Notes: a model not told the origin generated them from the letters alone. Positions 8,632 through 16,774 are shown, numbered from the stretch's first letter. The stretch: 44,251 nt of DNA from an uncultured Peptococcaceae bacterium (GCA_949289995.1 CASEQE010000040.1:1-44251), one strand, 5' to 3'. Numbers and translations: made by a program.

Positions 8632-8757
8632 ACGATTTACCATTCACCAAAACGCCGGCAAAGAAAAATCGCCGCTTTGTGAACAAAAACGCCGCCGCCA
8701 ACGTCTGATAAATAGCCGTTTTGCCCCAAGCAAAAAAACCGGCCATAGGAGGTTATT

Positions 8758-10101
8758 ATGCTCAATACCAGGCAAAAACTGGAAAAATTCTTTTTATTTT
8801 ACCTGCTGCTTAATCCATGCTTGGATTTGCTGGGCGGGATATACTTGCGTATCGGCTCCATATTAGCCGAAGAAACCTTGCAAGATATGATAACCCCGGT
8901 GCTGCCTATACGGATGATTGTTTTGTTGTTGTTTGCCGTTTATGCCTTGCAAACCCTGGATAAAAAAATCATCTTCACCGTTTTGCCCATTGGCGGCGCT
9001 TGGCTGCTATCTTTAATCGGCGAATTTCTTTTTCTTAGCGAGTTTTCCCTTTTTGCCGACGTCCAATATATCGCTAAATTTGTCTATAACCTAGCCGTCT
9101 TACTGGTTTATTGGCGTTTATGCCAGGGTTCCGGCCGTACCCCCCGGGAATTGTTGGACAAAGCCGATTGGTATATTGCCGTTACGCTATTTATTCTAGC
9201 CGGCTCCATTTTGCTCTCCTATGTGTTCGGCCTAGGATACGCCACATATGGCGATCGTTTCGGCGTCAGCGGCTCAAGAGGCTTTTTTTACTCCGGCAAC
9301 GACATTACCGCAGTCTTAATGTTATTGCTACCTTTATCTTTAACGGCGTATTTGCGGCTGGAAGGCAAACCCGCCGCCAAAATCCGCCTGTTTTGGTTGC
9401 TGCCGCCGGCGATTACCATCGCCGCCTTGTTGATTATCAGCACCAAAACCTCTTTTATCGCCGTAGGCATCGTGCTGCTTACCTTCTTCTTTTACACTTG
9501 GTATCGAGGATATAAAGAAAAAGGCTATCGCCTGCTACGCCGTTTCGGTATGGTAACCCTTACCTTTGCCGGAATTTTCATTTTGATTAGCCTGGCCTCT
9601 CAGGCAGCGATCTTTTTGGATATCGGTTTTTCCCTGAGCAAACTGCGGCGAATTCAGGAATCCACCGGTTTGGACGGCTTAATTTTTTCCGGACGTCAGG
9701 ATATTTTGCTAGACGCTTTTACGCAATTTAAACAAAGCGGCCCCTATGCCTGGCTGTTCGGCATCGGCCGCGGCGGCCAAAGCAAATTGATTGAGATGGA
9801 TTTGTTCGAAGTCATCTTTTATTATGGCCTAACCGGCGCGGTAACCATGTTGTGGACCTATTTGGCGGTGGGCATAGATTTTCTCAAAGCCTTTTTCCGT
9901 CGGGTGGATATAGTGGGCGTAGCCTGTTTTATTTCTCTGGGCTCCACCGTAGCCTATTTAACCATTGCCGGGCACGTATTGTTTTCGGTTACTTCCGGCT
10001 TTTATTTTGCTTTGGTTCTACTCTATGCCCGACTGCATTATCATGGTTTGCAAGATTGGCATTTTTGGGGCGGCAAAAATAAATCCGCCGTCGCGGAATA
10101 A
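8758..10101 (+). CDS. O-antigen ligase/polymerase-like membrane protein (Wzy_C family)
   Basis: A 447-residue polytopic membrane protein with about 10-12 hydrophobic helices. The larger loop near residues 290-365 contains SGRQDILLDAF, LFGIGRGGQS and MDLFEVIFYYGLTG. This matches the pattern of the Wzy_C/O-antigen ligase superfamily: an Arg-rich loop, then a Gly motif, then an acidic residue before the next helix. Such proteins polymerise or transfer undecaprenyl-linked glycans outside the membrane, and in Gram-positives they serve capsule, teichuronic acid or glycoprotein synthesis. AGGAGGT lies seven bases before ATG 8758. No glycosyltransferases are nearby, so the substrate is unknown. The 126 bases before it hold no other gene. 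Confidence 0.8.
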   Translation: MLNTRQKLEKFFLFYLLLNPCLDLLGGIYLRIGSILAEETLQDMITPVLPIRMIVLLLFAVYALQTLDKKIIFTVLPIGGAWLLSLIGEFLFLSEFSLFADVQYIAKFVYNLAVLLVYWRLCQGSGRTPRELLDKADWYIAVTLFILAGSILLSYVFGLGYATYGDRFGVSGSRGFFYSGNDITAVLMLLLPLSLTAYLRLEGKPAAKIRLFWLLPPAITIAALLIISTKTSFIAVGIVLLTFFFYTWYRGYKEKGYRLLRRFGMVTLTFAGIFILISLASQAAIFLDIGFSLSKLRRIQESTGLDGLIFSGRQDILLDAFTQFKQSGPYAWLFGIGRGGQSKLIEMDLFEVIFYYGLTGAVTMLWTYLAVGIDFLKAFFRRVDIVGVACFISLGSTVAYLTIAGHVLFSVTSGFYFALVLLYARLHYHGLQDWHFWGGKNKSAVAE

Positions 10102-10177
10102 ACGCGCCGCCGGCTTGCAAGGGGCAAACGCTGTGATCAGACCAATCGCCCCCCTGTTATAATAAAGGACAAACATT

Positions 10178-10900
10178 ATGCAAACAACGCCCAATTCTCC
10201 TTTGGGAGAGGATACCCTGACGCTACAAGTTATCGCTCGCGTACGCAGCGAATTTCCCGATAAATTCGGCATTCCGCGGCAAAGCGGCCTGGTTAATGAA
10301 TTGCAAAGCCAAATCGTCTTTGAACCGGGCTATCGCAATACGAATTGCATTCGGGGCTTGGACGGCTTTTCTCACATCTGGCTGATCTGGGGGTTTCACC
10401 GTATTCCCGCCGGCGCCTGGTCGCCTACGGTACGCCCGCCCCGGCTGGGCGGCAACCGGCGGCAAGGGGTTTTTGCCAGCCGTTCCCCTTTTCGCCCCAA
10501 TCCTTTGGGCTTATCCTGTGTGGAATTAACCAATATCCACTTTAGCAAAACATTAGGTCCAATTTTAACCATTGCCGGCGGAGATTTGGCAGACGGCACG
10601 CCAATTTATGATATCAAACCCTATTTGCCCCATTTGGAAAGCCACCCAGACGCCAAAGGCGGGTTTGCTCAGGAGGCCGCCGCCCATCACCTGGAAGTGG
10701 AATTACCCGCGGATTTGGCTGCCGGCCTTTCTTCCAGACAACAGGCTGCTCTGATAGGATTGCTGTCCCAAGATCCCCGCCCCGCCTATCATCAGGATGA
10801 ACAAAGAGTATATATTTTGGATTTTGCCAATTGGCAAGTCAAATTTCAGGTCAAAGCCAAACACCTTACTGTTATCGCCCTGAAAAGACAGGATGAATAA
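10178..10900 (+). CDS. trmO: tRNA (t6A37) N6-methyltransferase TrmO
   Basis: A 240-residue TrmO/TsaA/YaeB-family protein. It uses S-adenosylmethionine to methylate t6A37 of tRNA-Thr to m6t6A. Family signatures are FGIPRQSGLV near residue 29, the LDGFSHIWLIWGFH block, RPPRLGGNRRQGVFASRSPFRPNPLGLS, and PIYDIKPYLPH. The N-terminal beta-barrel methyltransferase domain is complete, followed by a C-terminal extension common in the family. ATG 10178 is preceded by AAAGGA. TsaD, which is needed to make its substrate, is encoded 4 kb upstream, and a tRNA-Thr gene is in the same window. The gene's end lies inside its own terminator hairpin. Confidence 0.93.
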   Translation: MQTTPNSPLGEDTLTLQVIARVRSEFPDKFGIPRQSGLVNELQSQIVFEPGYRNTNCIRGLDGFSHIWLIWGFHRIPAGAWSPTVRPPRLGGNRRQGVFASRSPFRPNPLGLSCVELTNIHFSKTLGPILTIAGGDLADGTPIYDIKPYLPHLESHPDAKGGFAQEAAAHHLEVELPADLAAGLSSRQQAALIGLLSQDPRPAYHQDEQRVYILDFANWQVKFQVKAKHLTVIALKRQDE

Positions 10901-10920
10901 TCCTGCCTTTTCAGGGTTTT
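10878..10920 (+). terminator. Terminator overlapping the end of trmO
   Basis: A 17-base-pair stem with one mismatch runs from CCCTGAAAAG (10878-) to CTTTTCAGGG (-10916), with a five-base loop that includes part of the stop codon region. TTTT follows. The hairpin covers the last seven codons of trmO. The stretch 10921-11000 holds nothing else that I can support. Confidence 0.8.
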
Positions 10921-11000
10921 ATATGTTCAGCGCCTTCAACAATGAGCGTCCGCTTTAAGCCATAGAGTCATCTTGCTGCTTTTACCCAGATAAACAATTG

Positions 11001-11046
11001 CCAAAAAACCAAAAACCTCCCGCATAACAATGGGGAGGTTTTTGGC
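11001..11046 (-). terminator. Terminator of the minus-strand Spo0E-like gene
   Basis: The inverted repeat CCAAAAACCTCCC (11009-11021) and GGGAGGTTTTTGG (11033-11045) has a loop of 11 bases. Read on the minus strand, the stem is followed by TTTTTTGG, giving a good intrinsic terminator about 25 bases past the minus-strand stop at 11071. It may also act as a second barrier for plus-strand readthrough. Confidence 0.75.
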
Positions 11047-11070
11047 CAGGGATGAGTTATGAGTCGTCGT

Positions 11071-11235
11071 TTAACCGGATTCCGCTTCCCGGGACAATTG
11101 CTCGCACAGGCTAAGCAAAGTCAAGCTTTTTTCCCGTAATTGCTCCCGGCTAAGCCGCCGGTTGGCCGCCAGCAAATTCAAACAGGCGGCCTGACGGTAA
11201 ATATCGTAAATCAATTGTTTGACTTTGCGATTCAT
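11071..11235 (-). CDS. Small protein, possibly Spo0E-like aspartyl-phosphate phosphatase
   Basis: A 54-codon frame on the minus strand, starting at ATG 11235 or the adjacent in-frame ATG 11238. AGGAGG at 11243-11248 gives seven- or four-base spacing, so 11235 is preferred. The peptide is two short helices with a pattern like the Spo0E family: a hydrophobic first helix (QLIYDIYRQAACLNLL), a turn containing RRLSREQL, and a second helix SLTLLSLCEQL. Spo0E proteins dephosphorylate Spo0A~P and delay sporulation. The canonical SQELD signature is not intact, because the Asp position reads Ser, so it could be a divergent member or an unrelated small helical protein. The gene has a strong SigA promoter, an RBS and a terminator, so it is very likely expressed. 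Confidence 0.6.
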   Translation of the reverse strand: MNRKVKQLIYDIYRQAACLNLLAANRRLSREQLREKSLTLLSLCEQLSREAESG

Positions 11236-11282
11236 CATTACGCCTCCTTGTTCCTTTGCTTTTATCTCCCGGGAACAATTCC

Positions 11283-11311
11283 ATCATATACAATATTCCC
11301 TTTTATTTCAA
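11283..11311 (-). promoter_or_regulatory. SigA promoter of the Spo0E-like gene
   Basis: On the minus strand, TTGAAA (11306-11311) and TATGAT (11283-11288) are separated by 17 bases and lie about 45 bases upstream of the start codon. Confidence 0.75.
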
Positions 11312-11360
11312 ACCAAAAATATCGACCAAATCGGGGAAATATAATCACTAAAATATAACT

Positions 11361-11368
11361 TTCGACAA
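11361..11368 (-). promoter_or_regulatory. Candidate Spo0A box
   Basis: TTGTCGAA on the minus strand exactly matches the Spo0A-binding consensus. It is about 50 bases upstream of the -35 of the Spo0E-like gene. A one-mismatch copy (TTGTCAAA, plus strand) is at 11394-11401. If functional, Spo0A~P would control a gene whose product may act on Spo0A~P. Confidence 0.45.
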
Positions 11369-11401
11369 GATATGGCAAATTATAAATCGTATTTTGTCAA
11401 A

Positions 11402-11636
11402 TATGACCTAAAAAAGCGGGAATATTTTTCCACTTTCGGCCATCATTCCCTTTTATCTTAGCCGCCATAAATTTTCCAAAGCCCAACACAGCCCCAAAAA
11501 ACCGCCACCGCATACGAATACGCTTTGACTTGCTGCCCCGGCTATAAAAAAGCTTGGTCAACCTAGAACAAAACCATACTCTAACCTGCCATTGATGTTT
11601 GCCCAATATACGAATCACAAAGGCATAATATAAACC
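11402..11636. other. AT-rich intergenic region
   Basis: No supported gene. A 73-codon minus-strand frame here lacks a ribosome binding site and has a composition unlike the neighbouring proteins. The stretch separates the divergently transcribed Spo0E-like and XRE genes. Confidence 0.5.
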
Positions 11637-11695
11637 ATATAGGCGTAAAATAGCCTATATAATTTATTTTACTATATCATATTCGCCTATACAAT
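11637..11695 (+). promoter_or_regulatory. Promoter and candidate operator of the XRE regulator
   Basis: An 8-base inverted repeat, ATATAGGC (11637-11644) and GCCTATAT (11653-11660) with an 8-base centre, lies just upstream of a promoter TTTACT (11668-11673)-16-TACAAT (11690-11695). A third half-site, GCCTATA at 11685-11691, overlaps the -10. Three copies of one heptamer around a promoter directly in front of a helix-turn-helix gene suggest autorepression. Confidence 0.55.
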
Positions 11696-11727
11696 TCAAG
11701 TATAAATAAACTGAGTAGGTGATATGG

Positions 11728-12075
11728 ATGAACTATTATCAAATTGGCCAACAAATACGAAAATATCGGAAAGCGCAAGGACTTTCCCAGGAGCAATTGG
11801 CAGAAAAAGCAGGCATATCCGTAACCCATATGAGCCATATTGAAACAGGCAACACCAAATTAAGTTTGCCGGTATTTGTAGCCATTGCTGAAACGCTGGA
11901 AGTGCAAACCGATGATTTGCTACAAAATAATTGCGGCGGCCGCCAAACCGCCTGCACACAGATGGCTCAACTGTTGGATAGCTGTACCACGCAACAATTA
12001 CGCATTATTACCGATATCGCTATGGCCACAAAAATCGCCCTGGACAAGCACAATGAAACAGATAAAAATTTGTAA
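11728..12075 (+). CDS. XRE-family transcriptional regulator
   Basis: A 115-residue DNA-binding protein with an N-terminal Cro/CI-type helix-turn-helix at about residues 6-60: IGQQIRKYRKAQGLSQEQL, then the recognition segment ISVTHMSHIETG, then LPVFVAIAETLEVQTDDLL. About 50 C-terminal residues, with two Cys and a hydrophobic helix, may mediate dimerisation. AGGTGAT precedes ATG 11728 at suitable spacing. A GTG at 11719 in the same frame lies too close to that site. The protein resembles short stand-alone SinR-like or phage-type repressors. Flanking repeats in its promoter region fit autoregulation. No adjacent toxin, peptidase or prophage gene is present, so its targets are unknown. It ends 94 bases before the ribbon-helix-helix gene. 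Confidence 0.85.
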   Translation: MNYYQIGQQIRKYRKAQGLSQEQLAEKAGISVTHMSHIETGNTKLSLPVFVAIAETLEVQTDDLLQNNCGGRQTACTQMAQLLDSCTTQQLRIITDIAMATKIALDKHNETDKNL

Positions 12076-12094
12076 AAAAATTTATATAAAATGC

Positions 12095-12123
12095 TTTACA
12101 AATTATATAAATTGTGTTATGAT
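12095..12123 (+). promoter_or_regulatory. Strong SigA promoter upstream of the RHH gene
   Basis: TTTACA (12095-12100) and TATGAT (12118-12123) with a 17-base spacer in very AT-rich DNA. It would drive the RHH gene and probably clpB, because no other promoter or terminator is seen between them. Confidence 0.7.
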
Positions 12124-12169
12124 TTTTTCAAACAACGGAAGTGATTTGTTATAAGGAGGCGGGAGGCCG

Positions 12170-12820
12170 ATGAAAAAAAATATGTATTCTTTAATGCTGG
12201 CCGAAGACGTGGTGGCCGCCATCGACGCGTTGGCTCAGCGAGCCGGCGCCAATCGCTCCCAAATGGTCAACTCGATTCTGGCGGAATATGTATCCTACCG
12301 CACGCCGGAACAACGTATACGGGAAATGTTTGACCAAATGGAAGCCTTATTGGGCGGCAATAGCGCGTTACAAGTTATGCTGCGCAATTCTGAATCGATG
12401 ATGAGCCTGCGCTCGCCTTTGACCTTCAAATATAATCCGACGATTCGCTACAATGTAGAATTATACCCAACGCTGTCGCCAATTATTGGGGAATTGCGGG
12501 TCAGTCTGCGTAGTCAAAACCATAATCTACTGCTGTATATCGGCCAATTTTATAAACTATGGGGCAAATTAAGCGCTTCTGTATGCGGTAGCGGCGATTT
12601 TCAAATCAGCGACGGTCGTTTTACCAAATTGCTAGCCGTCGAACCTAGCGACCGCCAGGTGAGCGAAGAAGAATTAAGCCAAAGTATCGTGGAATATATC
12701 TCCGTATTCGACGGGGCGTTAAAGGCCTTTTTCTACAATTTAAACCAACCTTCGCTAGCCATTGATCAAGTAGAAAACATCTATCGTCGCTATGCGGCTA
12801 ACAAACCGTTGATTCTATAA
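12170..12820 (+). CDS. Ribbon-helix-helix (CopG-like) N-terminal protein of unknown function
   Basis: A 216-residue protein. Its first ~45 residues fit a ribbon-helix-helix DNA-binding fold: a beta strand KNMYSLMLAEDVVAAIDALAQ, then AGANRSQMVNSILAEYV, with the typical NRSQ turn. The remaining ~170 residues are not recognised. They contain a strand-rich segment (FKYNPTIRYNVELYP, GELRVSLRSQNHNLLLYI) and C-terminal helices, possibly an effector or oligomerisation domain. AAGGAGG precedes ATG 12170. It sits 50 bases before clpB with no intervening terminator and no recognisable CIRCE or CtsR operator, so it may regulate or be coexpressed with clpB. Antitoxin identity is unlikely, as no toxin gene follows. 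Confidence 0.6.
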   Translation: MKKNMYSLMLAEDVVAAIDALAQRAGANRSQMVNSILAEYVSYRTPEQRIREMFDQMEALLGGNSALQVMLRNSESMMSLRSPLTFKYNPTIRYNVELYPTLSPIIGELRVSLRSQNHNLLLYIGQFYKLWGKLSASVCGSGDFQISDGRFTKLLAVEPSDRQVSEEELSQSIVEYISVFDGALKAFFYNLNQPSLAIDQVENIYRRYAANKPLIL

Positions 12821-12870
12821 ATCGGCGCTATCTTACACATCTATTACCTGTCGGAAAGGCGGTTGAGAAT

Positions 12871-15465
12871 ATGAACTTACAAAAATACACCCAAAAAAGC
12901 ATGGAAGCATTACAATCCGCCCAAGCCATGGCGGAAGAATGCCATCATCAACAATTGCGCCCGGAACATTTGCTGCTGGCCTTATTGCAGCAACAAGGCG
13001 GTCTGATTCCCCAATTGCTAACCAAAGCAGGGGCGGACAAAGAGGCTTTGTCCGAGGATTTGCAAAAAACCTTAAACCGTTTGCCGCAAGTAAATGGCGG
13101 GGAAATGTATATGTCCGCGGAACTGAACCAGTCAATGAACGCCGCAGAAAAAGAAGCGGCCAATATGGGCGATGACTATATATCCGTAGAACATCTGCTG
13201 CTGGGGCTGTTCGCCAAAGGCGGCGCTGCCATCCAAGAAGCGCTCAAACAGGCCGGCGCTCAAGAAAAAGCCTGCCGGGAAGCTTTAAGCAGCTTGCGCG
13301 GGCGGCAAAAAGCCTCCAGCGACAATCCGGAAGCCACCTACGATTCTCTGCATAAATACGGCCAGGACCTGGTAGAATTGGCCAGGCAACAAAAATTGGA
13401 TCCGGTAATCGGCCGGGATGAGGAAATTCGTAACGTGATTCGTATCCTGTCCCGGAAAACCAAAAACAATCCCTGCCTAATCGGCGAACCGGGCGTCGGC
13501 AAAACCGCCATCGCCGAAGGTTTGGCCCTGCGTATCGTTCGCGGAGACGTACCAGATAATCTGAAAAACCGCAGTCTGTTTTCCTTAGATATGGGATCGC
13601 TGATCGCCGGGGCCAAATTCCGGGGCGAATTCGAAGAAAGACTAAAGGCCGTGCTCAACGAAGTCAAACAGGCGGAAGGCAACATCATCCTCTTTATCGA
13701 CGAGTTGCATACCATTGTCGGCGCCGGCAAAAGCGACGGCGCCATGGACGCGGGCAATCTGTTGAAACCGTTGCTGGCCCGTGGGGAATTGCATTGCATC
13801 GGCGCCACCACCCTAAACGAATACCGGCAATATATTGAAAAAGACCCTGCTTTGGAACGGCGCTTCCAACCGGTTATGGTGGAAGAACCGACGGTGGAAG
13901 ATACCATTTCCATCCTTCGCGGCCTGAAAGAACGCTATGAAGTGTACCATGGGGTAAAAATCCAAGACCGGGCTTTAATCGCCGCCGCCACCTTGTCCCA
14001 TCGCTATATCGCCGACCGTTTTTTGCCCGATAAAGCCATCGACCTGGTGGACGAAGCTTGCGCTTTAATCAAAACGGAAATCGATTCCATGCCTACGGAA
14101 ATGGATGAAATCAGCCGGCGTATTATGCAGCTGGAAATCGAAGAAACCGCATTAAAAAACGAGAAAGATAAACTTTCCGCCGAACAATTGCAGAAAATCC
14201 AAGGCGAATTGGCGGAACTACGGGAACGTTTTACGGCGATGAAAGCCAAATGGGAAAACGAAAAAGCCGACATCGCCAAATTGCAGAATTTGCGGCAACA
14301 AATCGAGCAAACCAACGCCCAAATCGAACAGGCAGAGCGACAATATGATTTGAACAAAGCGGCGGAATTGCGCTACGGCGTTTTGCCCCAATTGCAAAAA
14401 GAACTTGCCACGCAAGAACAGGTTGCCGACGAAGAACAAAAAAACCGCCTGCTGCGCAATGAAGTTACCGAAGAAGAAATTGCCCGTATCGTCGGACGCT
14501 GGACCGGCATTCCCGTAGCCCGGTTGATGGAAGGCGAAAAAGAAAAACTGCTGCATTTGGACGATATTCTGCACCAAAGAGTGATCGGTCAAGACGAAGC
14601 GGTAAACAAAGTCTGCGACGCCATCATCCGCTCCCGGGCCGGTATCAAAGATCCAGGCAAACCCATTGGCAGTTTCCTGTTTCTCGGTCCCACCGGCGTG
14701 GGCAAAACCGAATTGGCCAAAGCGGTGGCTCAAGCCCTATTCGATGACGAACACAATATGATTCGTATCGATATGAGCGAATATATGGAAAAATATTCCG
14801 TATCCCGACTAATCGGTTCGCCTCCCGGTTATGTAGGCTATGAAGAAGGCGGGCAGCTTACGGAAGCGGTACGCCGTCATCCCTATGCGGTTATCCTCTT
14901 CGACGAAGTAGAAAAAGCCCACCCCGACGTATTCAACGTACTGCTGCAGGTATTGGACGACGGGCGGGTTACCGATAGCCACGGCCGTACCGTAGATTTC
15001 AAAAATACCATCATCATCCTTACCTCCAATCTGGGCTCGGATTTGATTCTCGACGGCATAGACGCCGACGGCGGCATTTCCCAACAGGCGAGAGATGGGG
15101 TAAACGAATTGCTGCGCCGCAGCTTCCGTCCGGAATTTCTCAACCGCTTGGACGAAGTGGTATTCTATAAACCATTGACCAAAAAGAATATCGACGCTAT
15201 ATTGGATTTGTTACTACAAGATTTGCAAACCCGTCTGGCCAACCGTCGGTTGGGCTTAAACGTCAGCCCCGCTGCCCGGGAATATCTGATCGACAACGGT
15301 TACAATCCTATGTATGGCGCCCGTCCGCTGAAACGGTTGATCCAGTCTCAGGTGGAAACTTTGGTCGCCCGTTATATCATCGGCCAGGATCCTGCTCCCG
15401 ATACCACATTGCAAGTGGATTTGCAACAAAATCAATTGGCCATCACCGGCGCAACAGAACAATAA
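12871..15465 (+). CDS. clpB: ClpB disaggregase (Hsp100)
   Basis: An 864-residue hexameric AAA+ chaperone that solubilises protein aggregates with DnaK. All domains are present. The Clp-N repeats cover residues 1-150 and NBD1 has Walker A GEPGVGKT (206-213) and Walker B ILFIDELHT. The coiled-coil middle domain runs from about 405 to 530. NBD2 has Walker A GPTGVGKT (near 607-614) and Walker B VILFDEVEKAHPD. The C-terminal D2-small domain ends near VDLQQNQLAITG. The middle domain distinguishes it from ClpC/ClpA, and the absence of an IGF-type loop means no ClpP partner is expected. AAAGGCGG precedes ATG 12871. The short upstream gap has no TTAGCACTC-type CIRCE and no tandem GGTCAAA CtsR site, which is unusual for this gene. 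A strong terminator follows. Confidence 0.98.
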   Translation: MNLQKYTQKSMEALQSAQAMAEECHHQQLRPEHLLLALLQQQGGLIPQLLTKAGADKEALSEDLQKTLNRLPQVNGGEMYMSAELNQSMNAAEKEAANMGDDYISVEHLLLGLFAKGGAAIQEALKQAGAQEKACREALSSLRGRQKASSDNPEATYDSLHKYGQDLVELARQQKLDPVIGRDEEIRNVIRILSRKTKNNPCLIGEPGVGKTAIAEGLALRIVRGDVPDNLKNRSLFSLDMGSLIAGAKFRGEFEERLKAVLNEVKQAEGNIILFIDELHTIVGAGKSDGAMDAGNLLKPLLARGELHCIGATTLNEYRQYIEKDPALERRFQPVMVEEPTVEDTISILRGLKERYEVYHGVKIQDRALIAAATLSHRYIADRFLPDKAIDLVDEACALIKTEIDSMPTEMDEISRRIMQLEIEETALKNEKDKLSAEQLQKIQGELAELRERFTAMKAKWENEKADIAKLQNLRQQIEQTNAQIEQAERQYDLNKAAELRYGVLPQLQKELATQEQVADEEQKNRLLRNEVTEEEIARIVGRWTGIPVARLMEGEKEKLLHLDDILHQRVIGQDEAVNKVCDAIIRSRAGIKDPGKPIGSFLFLGPTGVGKTELAKAVAQALFDDEHNMIRIDMSEYMEKYSVSRLIGSPPGYVGYEEGGQLTEAVRRHPYAVILFDEVEKAHPDVFNVLLQVLDDGRVTDSHGRTVDFKNTIIILTSNLGSDLILDGIDADGGISQQARDGVNELLRRSFRPEFLNRLDEVVFYKPLTKKNIDAILDLLLQDLQTRLANRRLGLNVSPAAREYLIDNGYNPMYGARPLKRLIQSQVETLVARYIIGQDPAPDTTLQVDLQQNQLAITGATEQ

Positions 15466-15477
15466 TTCATCAATTTT

Positions 15478-15511
15478 CCGGCGGACGTAAAAAACGTCCG
15501 CCGGTTTTTTA
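15478..15511 (+). terminator. Terminator after clpB
   Basis: The 10-base-pair stem CCGGCGGACG (15478-15487) and CGTCCGCCGG (15494-15503) has a loop of six bases and is followed by TTTTTT. Confidence 0.9.
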
Positions 15512-15566
15512 GCAATAAAAGCAAAACAAGGTTTCCCCTCTGCCCCTTTTTTTTCTCATCCGCTTA

Positions 15567-15575
15567 TGCTACAAT
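15567..15575 (+). promoter_or_regulatory. Extended -10 promoter element
   Basis: TGCTACAAT fits TGn plus TACAAT. No clear -35 is visible. It lies about 100 bases before the next gene and after the clpB terminator. Confidence 0.4.
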
Positions 15576-15673
15576 AATTCTATATATATGCGGGAAATGT
15601 TTTGGCACGGCGGTTTTATCCCCCAATATGAAACGCCACCAAAGCGGTTTTCCTTTCATGAGGTATAGCTTAT

Positions 15674-16774
15674 ATGAACGATTTTCCTCACCCGCCTAAA
15701 ACGTCCGCCAGCGAAGAAGCCTATCCGGAACTATGGTCCGCCGCTCCCTATCGGCCGCCGGAAGTAGATCAATGGCTACAATTGTATCAAACGGCGGAAA
15801 AAATAGCTCATTGCCAAGCCAATCGGGTATTGAAAAACACCCGCGCCCTGTTGATCCGTTTGCCCCAACGTTCAGAACCGGTTTTCGTATCCCTGCTAGC
15901 GGAAAAAGAAGCGAACCAGGGCTGGAGTCTAACCATTTATCCCGGCTATCAATCCTATGCCGGCAGTCCCATTTTTAACGGCGGCGCCGCCGAATCCTCC
16001 GTGGCCAGCTTATGTCGTTTTACCGGTTTGCTATGCCGCTTCGCCCCCCAGGCGCCTTCCTTGCCGCCTCGTTTGCGCAGCCTAAATCTATATCCGCCCA
16101 ATCTGCCGGCAAAGCAAAAACGCATCTATTTTCTTTGCTACCATGCGGGACAAACCCCTTGGCCCCTGTCGGCAGAACAAGCGGCGTTGTTAATCCAGGT
16201 TCTCGCCGCATTGCCTCAGGTTCTGCTGGCTTTGCGTCAAGGCAAACTGGTATTGGATAAAGAACGAGAGCAAATGGCGGAATGTTTTTTTCGCCCGGAA
16301 GAACAAATCTGGGATTGCCGGGCGGCGGAAGCGCCGATGATTCCTCTGGCCGCTGAAACCATTACCATTGTAGATGAACTGTTTATCGCCCGGCTAAAAA
16401 AACACAAAATTACCGCCGCCGCTTTGGAATTAGACGTATTATACTTGCCTTTGCCCTATGACAGCCAGGCCGGGCAACCGGCAATTTATCCTCTGGCCTG
16501 TATTTTGGCCAATCATAACGATCAAAAAATACTGGAGCAACATCTGTTTGCCGGCAACGAAGACGTTCATTCTATCATCGTCGCTATGCTATACCAATAT
16601 ATCACGGAGCAAGGCCGCCCGCGCAAAATATATGTACGCAATCAAAGCTTCAAATATCTTCTGACGGATCTATGCCAAAAATTGTCTATCGGCCTGGAAG
16701 CGGAACGAGGCATGCCGGCAGTAGATAGTTTTGTGGAAAGTATAGCCGATTATTTAGCCCATGGTTTTCATTAA
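15674..16774 (+). CDS. Conserved hypothetical protein, DUF7309/DUF6930-like
   Basis: A 366-residue cytoplasmic-looking protein with no signal peptide or membrane segment. The middle section has the form GWSLTIYPGYQSYAG near residue 78. The C-terminal ~90 residues contain GRPRKIYVRNQSFKYLLTDL followed by a Leu- and Glu-rich helix and PAVDSFVESIADYL. This two-part pattern resembles DUF7309 followed by DUF6930, families found in Clostridia without assigned function. I rate the family match as moderate, from memory of the pattern only. GAGG precedes ATG 15674. The 3' end overlaps the longest possible reading of the next gene by 14 bases, so the two are probably cotranscribed. Confidence 0.55.
   Translation: MNDFPHPPKTSASEEAYPELWSAAPYRPPEVDQWLQLYQTAEKIAHCQANRVLKNTRALLIRLPQRSEPVFVSLLAEKEANQGWSLTIYPGYQSYAGSPIFNGGAAESSVASLCRFTGLLCRFAPQAPSLPPRLRSLNLYPPNLPAKQKRIYFLCYHAGQTPWPLSAEQAALLIQVLAALPQVLLALRQGKLVLDKEREQMAECFFRPEEQIWDCRAAEAPMIPLAAETITIVDELFIARLKKHKITAAALELDVLYLPLPYDSQAGQPAIYPLACILANHNDQKILEQHLFAGNEDVHSIIVAMLYQYITEQGRPRKIYVRNQSFKYLLTDLCQKLSIGLEAERGMPAVDSFVESIADYLAHGFH

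Noticed and set aside
10158-10163. TATAAT element as promoter of trmO
   Set aside because: Transcription would start after the ribosome binding site and only about eight bases before the start codon, so it is probably fortuitous.
11397-11618. 73-codon minus-strand frame between the Spo0E-like and XRE genes
   Set aside because: No ribosome site; very basic and unlike the neighbouring proteins.
12821-12870. CIRCE or CtsR operator before clpB
   Set aside because: Neither the TTAGCACTC inverted repeat nor tandem GGTCAAA is present in the gap.
14218-14733. 171-codon minus-strand frame inside clpB
   Set aside because: Antisense to the conserved ClpB middle domain and NBD2, with no ribosome site.
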